DNA of 64,000 nucleotides from Adineta ricciae (Eukaryota; Rotifera; Eurotatoria; Adinetida; Adinetidae). The notes beneath the pieces were generated by a model. It worked only from the letters and a program-made list of their open reading frames with translations. It ran no database searches and was not told where the DNA came from. Position numbers and translations under genes: made by a program. Location of the stretch: positions 39,354-103,353 of the forward strand of contig CAJNOJ010000335.1 in assembly GCA_905250025.1 (NCBI GenBank). Reading direction: 5' to 3'. Each line of letters begins with the position of its first letter. The stretch's first letter is position 1. This document shows, in pieces, positions 61,250 to 64,000 of the stretch.

Positions 61250-62160
61250 CATCATACAGGAATTTACTGTGGATAAAACTGAACCTCCACCTTTCAATAC
61301 TTGATACTATGAAATATCACCTGGAGGTGGAACTTTACTTTCTTCAACAGTAGATCAACAGATTCTAAATCACAAGCCCATTGCTTGGTTGATTGTATAA
61401 TTCCGGTAGTGCACTCGCTGTGGCAATATCACTCTTTAATTCGATGTGTTGTTTATTCCCAGGATTTTAAAGATCGGCCAAGCAGCAGTCATCATCAATA
61501 AATGAATCACCTTGTTTAAGAACACGAAATACTTCTGCACAGTATTTTGCCTGGAAAAAGTTTTTTCGTAACATCATCGAGGTTTTCTTCGAAGAATACT
61601 TACATTATTTGGTAAACGGCATACAACCTTGATAACATAGACATGGTCGAAGGTACTATCTGAAAATGGTAATTCCATGAAACCGCCATGAATAAATGAA
61701 TAATTTGCCGGTACACCTAAACAAAACATTTTAATTCATACCATACGATCTACTATGATATACCGATAGTTTTTGCTCGTTGAATTTGACGTTCAAAAAT
61801 GAATATACCCGTGATGCATGCCTTAGTTCAGTACGCACTGATCACAAGGCCCTTCAATCCCACAATCTATGCCAAGAATTTAATCACCTGTGTTTTAGCT
61901 TGCATTTTCAATGCTAAGTAAGATTGATGACGTTGCAATGGTTCAGCCAAGGTTTCACATTGATGCCGATTAGCGAAGTGAAAGCTTCGGTCTCATTCGT
62001 ACTCGAAGTAATCAGTTACTAGATTGTAGAATTTTGCAACGAGATGTTTATGTTGTTCTTCGCTAGCTGCTTCTTTTGTACGGTGAATGATCGTCTTTTC
62101 TACTATAGTTCATTCAATGGGTGTAAAGTTATAGGTACAGAAAGAAATAGCGTGATCGTA
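61250..62160 (-). pseudogene. Decayed sterol C24-methyltransferase (SMT/ERG6-like)
   Basis: SAM-dependent enzyme family that alkylates the sterol side chain at C24. Conceptual pieces in order: HLVAKFYNLVTDYFEYE, then FHFANRHQCETLAEPLQ and RHQSYLAL (ERG6: NLVTDFYEYGWGxSFHF, RHEHYLA), a ruined SAM motif I (KFLA, stop, IVGLKG), ERQIQRAKTIGVP, FMELPFSDSTFDHVY, CAEVFRVLKQG, and a C-terminal VPPPGDIS, stop, YQVLKGGG. At least four stops are visible, and the IEATCHAP-type motif has become IKVVCRLP. Two introns remain intact and in place (61551-61603, 53 bp; 61717-61763, 47 bp), so this is a genomic duplicate or a gene dying in place, not a processed copy. Confidence 0.8.
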
Positions 62161-62960
62161 TATTGTAACTTTTTCGTCCTACATGTCGCAGATGACGCTG
62201 AAAAACCATTGGATGGATAGTACGGAAATTAAATGATCAAATCTGATCAATGGAGTGAGATCAACCAAAGCTTACAACTATTTTTCACGCGATCCGTCTT
62301 CCGGATCTTTCTTTTTACATTTAACAGCAAATAGTAAGTATTTCCAACGTTCTTTTAAACCCTTGACTACTAATTGACAATCAACTACATATCTTTTCTT
62401 TCTTCGGGTGAATCACAAGTAATTCAATATCTATGAAATTCATTGATTATTTGTATCGAAAACCTTCATCTTTCCAATACCATCCATGGTAAGACCACAA
62501 ATTCACTCGATAGCAACCCCACTATCTTCCAATTAAACTTCTCGACCGAATGTATCAGTCCTTTTTGACACCTTGCCGAACTTATACAGTAAAAAAGGTT
62601 GACCTCGAATCACTTGCGTCGGAACAGTAGTGAAGCTGAACATATTCTTCAATAAAACAACACTGATCGGTGTGAAGCTAGCACCATCGAGCTAGCACCA
62701 TCAAAATAAGGATTTTCTGAAAACGAATTCCGGTCGATAAAACCGAGTGTATTCGATGCAGAATTTAATTCTGAGTCCAATGGTGACATTTTTATTCACC
62801 GGAAAACGTTCGGAGAAAAATTTTCTTTNAAATTCAACATAACTGTGCGATTTACAGGACATTTGCTATTACTCTTTTCAATTTAAAGAGCTGATTATCT
62901 GCAGGACTTATTCTCGAAGCTCGAAAGACATCAGTAATATTCGTTAAAAAATCATTGACA
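62161..62960 (-). pseudogene. Unidentified degenerate coding remnant
   Basis: Reverse-strand pieces have coding-like composition but are broken by stops and frame changes: SPLDSELNSASNTLGFIDRN, FTPISVVLLKNMFSFTTV, TQVIRGQPFLL, and VVDCQLVVKGLKERWKYLL with KCKKKDPEDGS. TPISVVLL plus VIRGQPF weakly recalls the alpha-2-macroglobulin/TEP segment around SVIRGE, but not enough to name it. One N is at 62829. It lies upstream of the methyltransferase pseudogene on the same strand; whether they were ever one region is unknown. Confidence 0.3.
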
Positions 62961-63609
62961 TCAACTGAGACTCTTACAAATCTCATCTCTCAAGTAGTTT
63001 TTGAAACAAACGTCTAGTCGTTCGTCGACCTCCCTCCTGTCGGTCACTCGCGACTAGTCCTTGCGACGCTACCTTTGTTATGCCTTTCACATTTGATTAA
63101 CTTTTAAACTGAATAACTGTGCTTCCTTTCATTGTGGCTTCGAAAGTGCTGATCTTCCATGTATTTTATCCCGAAAAGAAAATAGATCAAAGTTTTATTT
63201 TATTATTTGCTGTGAAAAGACAACACGCGTCATAATGCACCCTATGTTTAGAATACTATTTGTATAGCCCATGTCTTTGTAGTTAATCAGATGGAATTGC
63301 ACTTACGGGTATATCACTCTGGCACATATTTCCACTAAATTCCTATTGGAAGACTAGACGTATCGCAGCCTAGAAGACAGAAATGGTATTAAGCTTATAC
63401 CACTGTTTATGATTTCTTGGACTAGAAATATCATGATGTATGGTATATTAAATCTTCTTCTGTAAACTCCTAAACTACTCTATTGGTTCACATCACATCC
63501 AGCAGTAGCGTTGAAACCACTACCTTCTACAAAAGATTTTAGGACTATAGAGAAAAATATCTCTTCTGAAAAAAAAAGAAAGAAGCCGAAGGTTCGTGAC
63601 AAAGAAAAA
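62961..63609. other. Stretch with no recognisable feature
   Basis: About 650 bp of AT-rich DNA without open frames of note, RNA-like structure or family resemblance. Confidence 0.4.
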
Positions 63610-63860
63610 ACTAACGTCATATTTGAAATATTCGACCTCGATGTCCTTCGGTCTACCCTTACTTAATTAGTCAATTAGCAAATTAGCTAATTAGAATTTT
63701 CTGAAACTGACATCAGATTCGAGATCCTCGACCTCGATTACCTTTCGGTCAACCCTTACTTGACAGCGAAATTAATTTTCATTACTTAATTAGTTAATTA
63801 GAATTTTAAGAAACTAACATCAGATTCGAAATCCTCGACTCCAATTACCTTCCATCAATC
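63610..63860. repeat. Degenerate tandem repeat, about 2.5 copies of a unit near 105 bp
   Basis: Each copy has AAACTxACxTCAxATTCGA, then ATCCTCGACCTCGATT, a CTTTCGGTCxACCCTTACTT block and a run of TTAATTAG units ending TTAGAATTTT. Copies start near 63610, 63702 and 63810. Copy 3 is cut short. The TTAATTAG runs are themselves a small palindromic repeat. It resembles a minisatellite in non-coding DNA. Confidence 0.75.
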
Positions 63861-64000
63861 GTTTTCTAATAAGTATGGATAGGTTTTCATTGATTTATAA
63901 AATGCTGCAATCTGATTGGATTATGCAAACAAACTTTTAGCATTTTAACGACCGTATTTTATACGCTATAACTCTTTTTGTTGCAGAAAAGAGAATTAGA

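Overview
This is a gene-dense window from a small invertebrate animal. The genes are clear metazoan orthologues (TFAP4, GTF3C1, calcineurin A, DNAJB9, SLC8, Ggamma, SS18, GALNT, p70 S6 kinase, STPG2, exportin-7, stefin). Nearly all introns are GT-AG and only about 45-65 bp long, and the DNA is AT-rich. A secreted PAN plus NHL-repeat protein is also present. Together these suggest a bdelloid rotifer or a close relative; that placement is inference. Gene models were built by joining exons across short introns wherever the reading frame and family similarity are both kept.

Layout. 1-6.4 kb: tail of an unknown gene, then TFAP4 (-) and a four-helix membrane protein (-). 6.8-13.4 kb: GTF3C1 (+), the largest subunit of TFIIIC, with an extra C2H2 zinc finger. 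13.4-17.3 kb: no gene seen. 17.3-23.7 kb: calcineurin A (+), a 122-aa orphan (+), DNAJB9/ERdj4 (-) and a 146-aa orphan (+). 25.4-28.8 kb: 3' part of a Na+/Ca2+ exchanger (+), cut by a 25-N gap. 29.1-32.3 kb: a G-protein gamma subunit (-) and SS18 (-). 32.9-38.4 kb: an alpha/beta-hydrolase-fold protein without its nucleophile serine (+), and a polypeptide GalNAc-transferase (+) with a pair of alternative catalytic-domain exons. 38.9-42.7 kb: a Rap-GAP-domain protein (-). 44.2-46.4 kb: a broken small ORF (-) and a PAN/NHL protein (+). 47.0-49.5 kb: p70 S6 kinase (-). 50.6-54.3 kb: STPG2 (+), with a secreted-protein gene nested in an intron on the other strand. 54.7-60.6 kb: an orphan (-), exportin-7 (-) and a stefin-type cystatin (-). 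61.2-64 kb: a decayed sterol C24-methyltransferase pseudogene (-), an unidentified coding remnant and a short tandem repeat.

The genes are unrelated housekeeping, signalling and secretory genes on both strands; there is no operon logic. Several signalling genes lie close together (calcineurin A, Na+/Ca2+ exchanger, Ggamma, S6 kinase, Rap-GAP), but I would not read function into that.

The most striking observations concern gene architecture. First, the GalNAc-transferase has two interchangeable cassettes, both exactly 204 nt long with identical phases, one of them split by a 60-nt intron. Second, an apparent 2-nt exon in the S6 kinase catalytic loop is the only way I found to restore the Arg-Asp of the loop. 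Others are the zinc finger inside GTF3C1, an Ala-His repeat in DNAJB9, a gene nested in STPG2, and the decaying sterol methyltransferase that still has intact introns. I saw no rRNA, tRNA, CRISPR array or recognisable transposon or retroelement protein.
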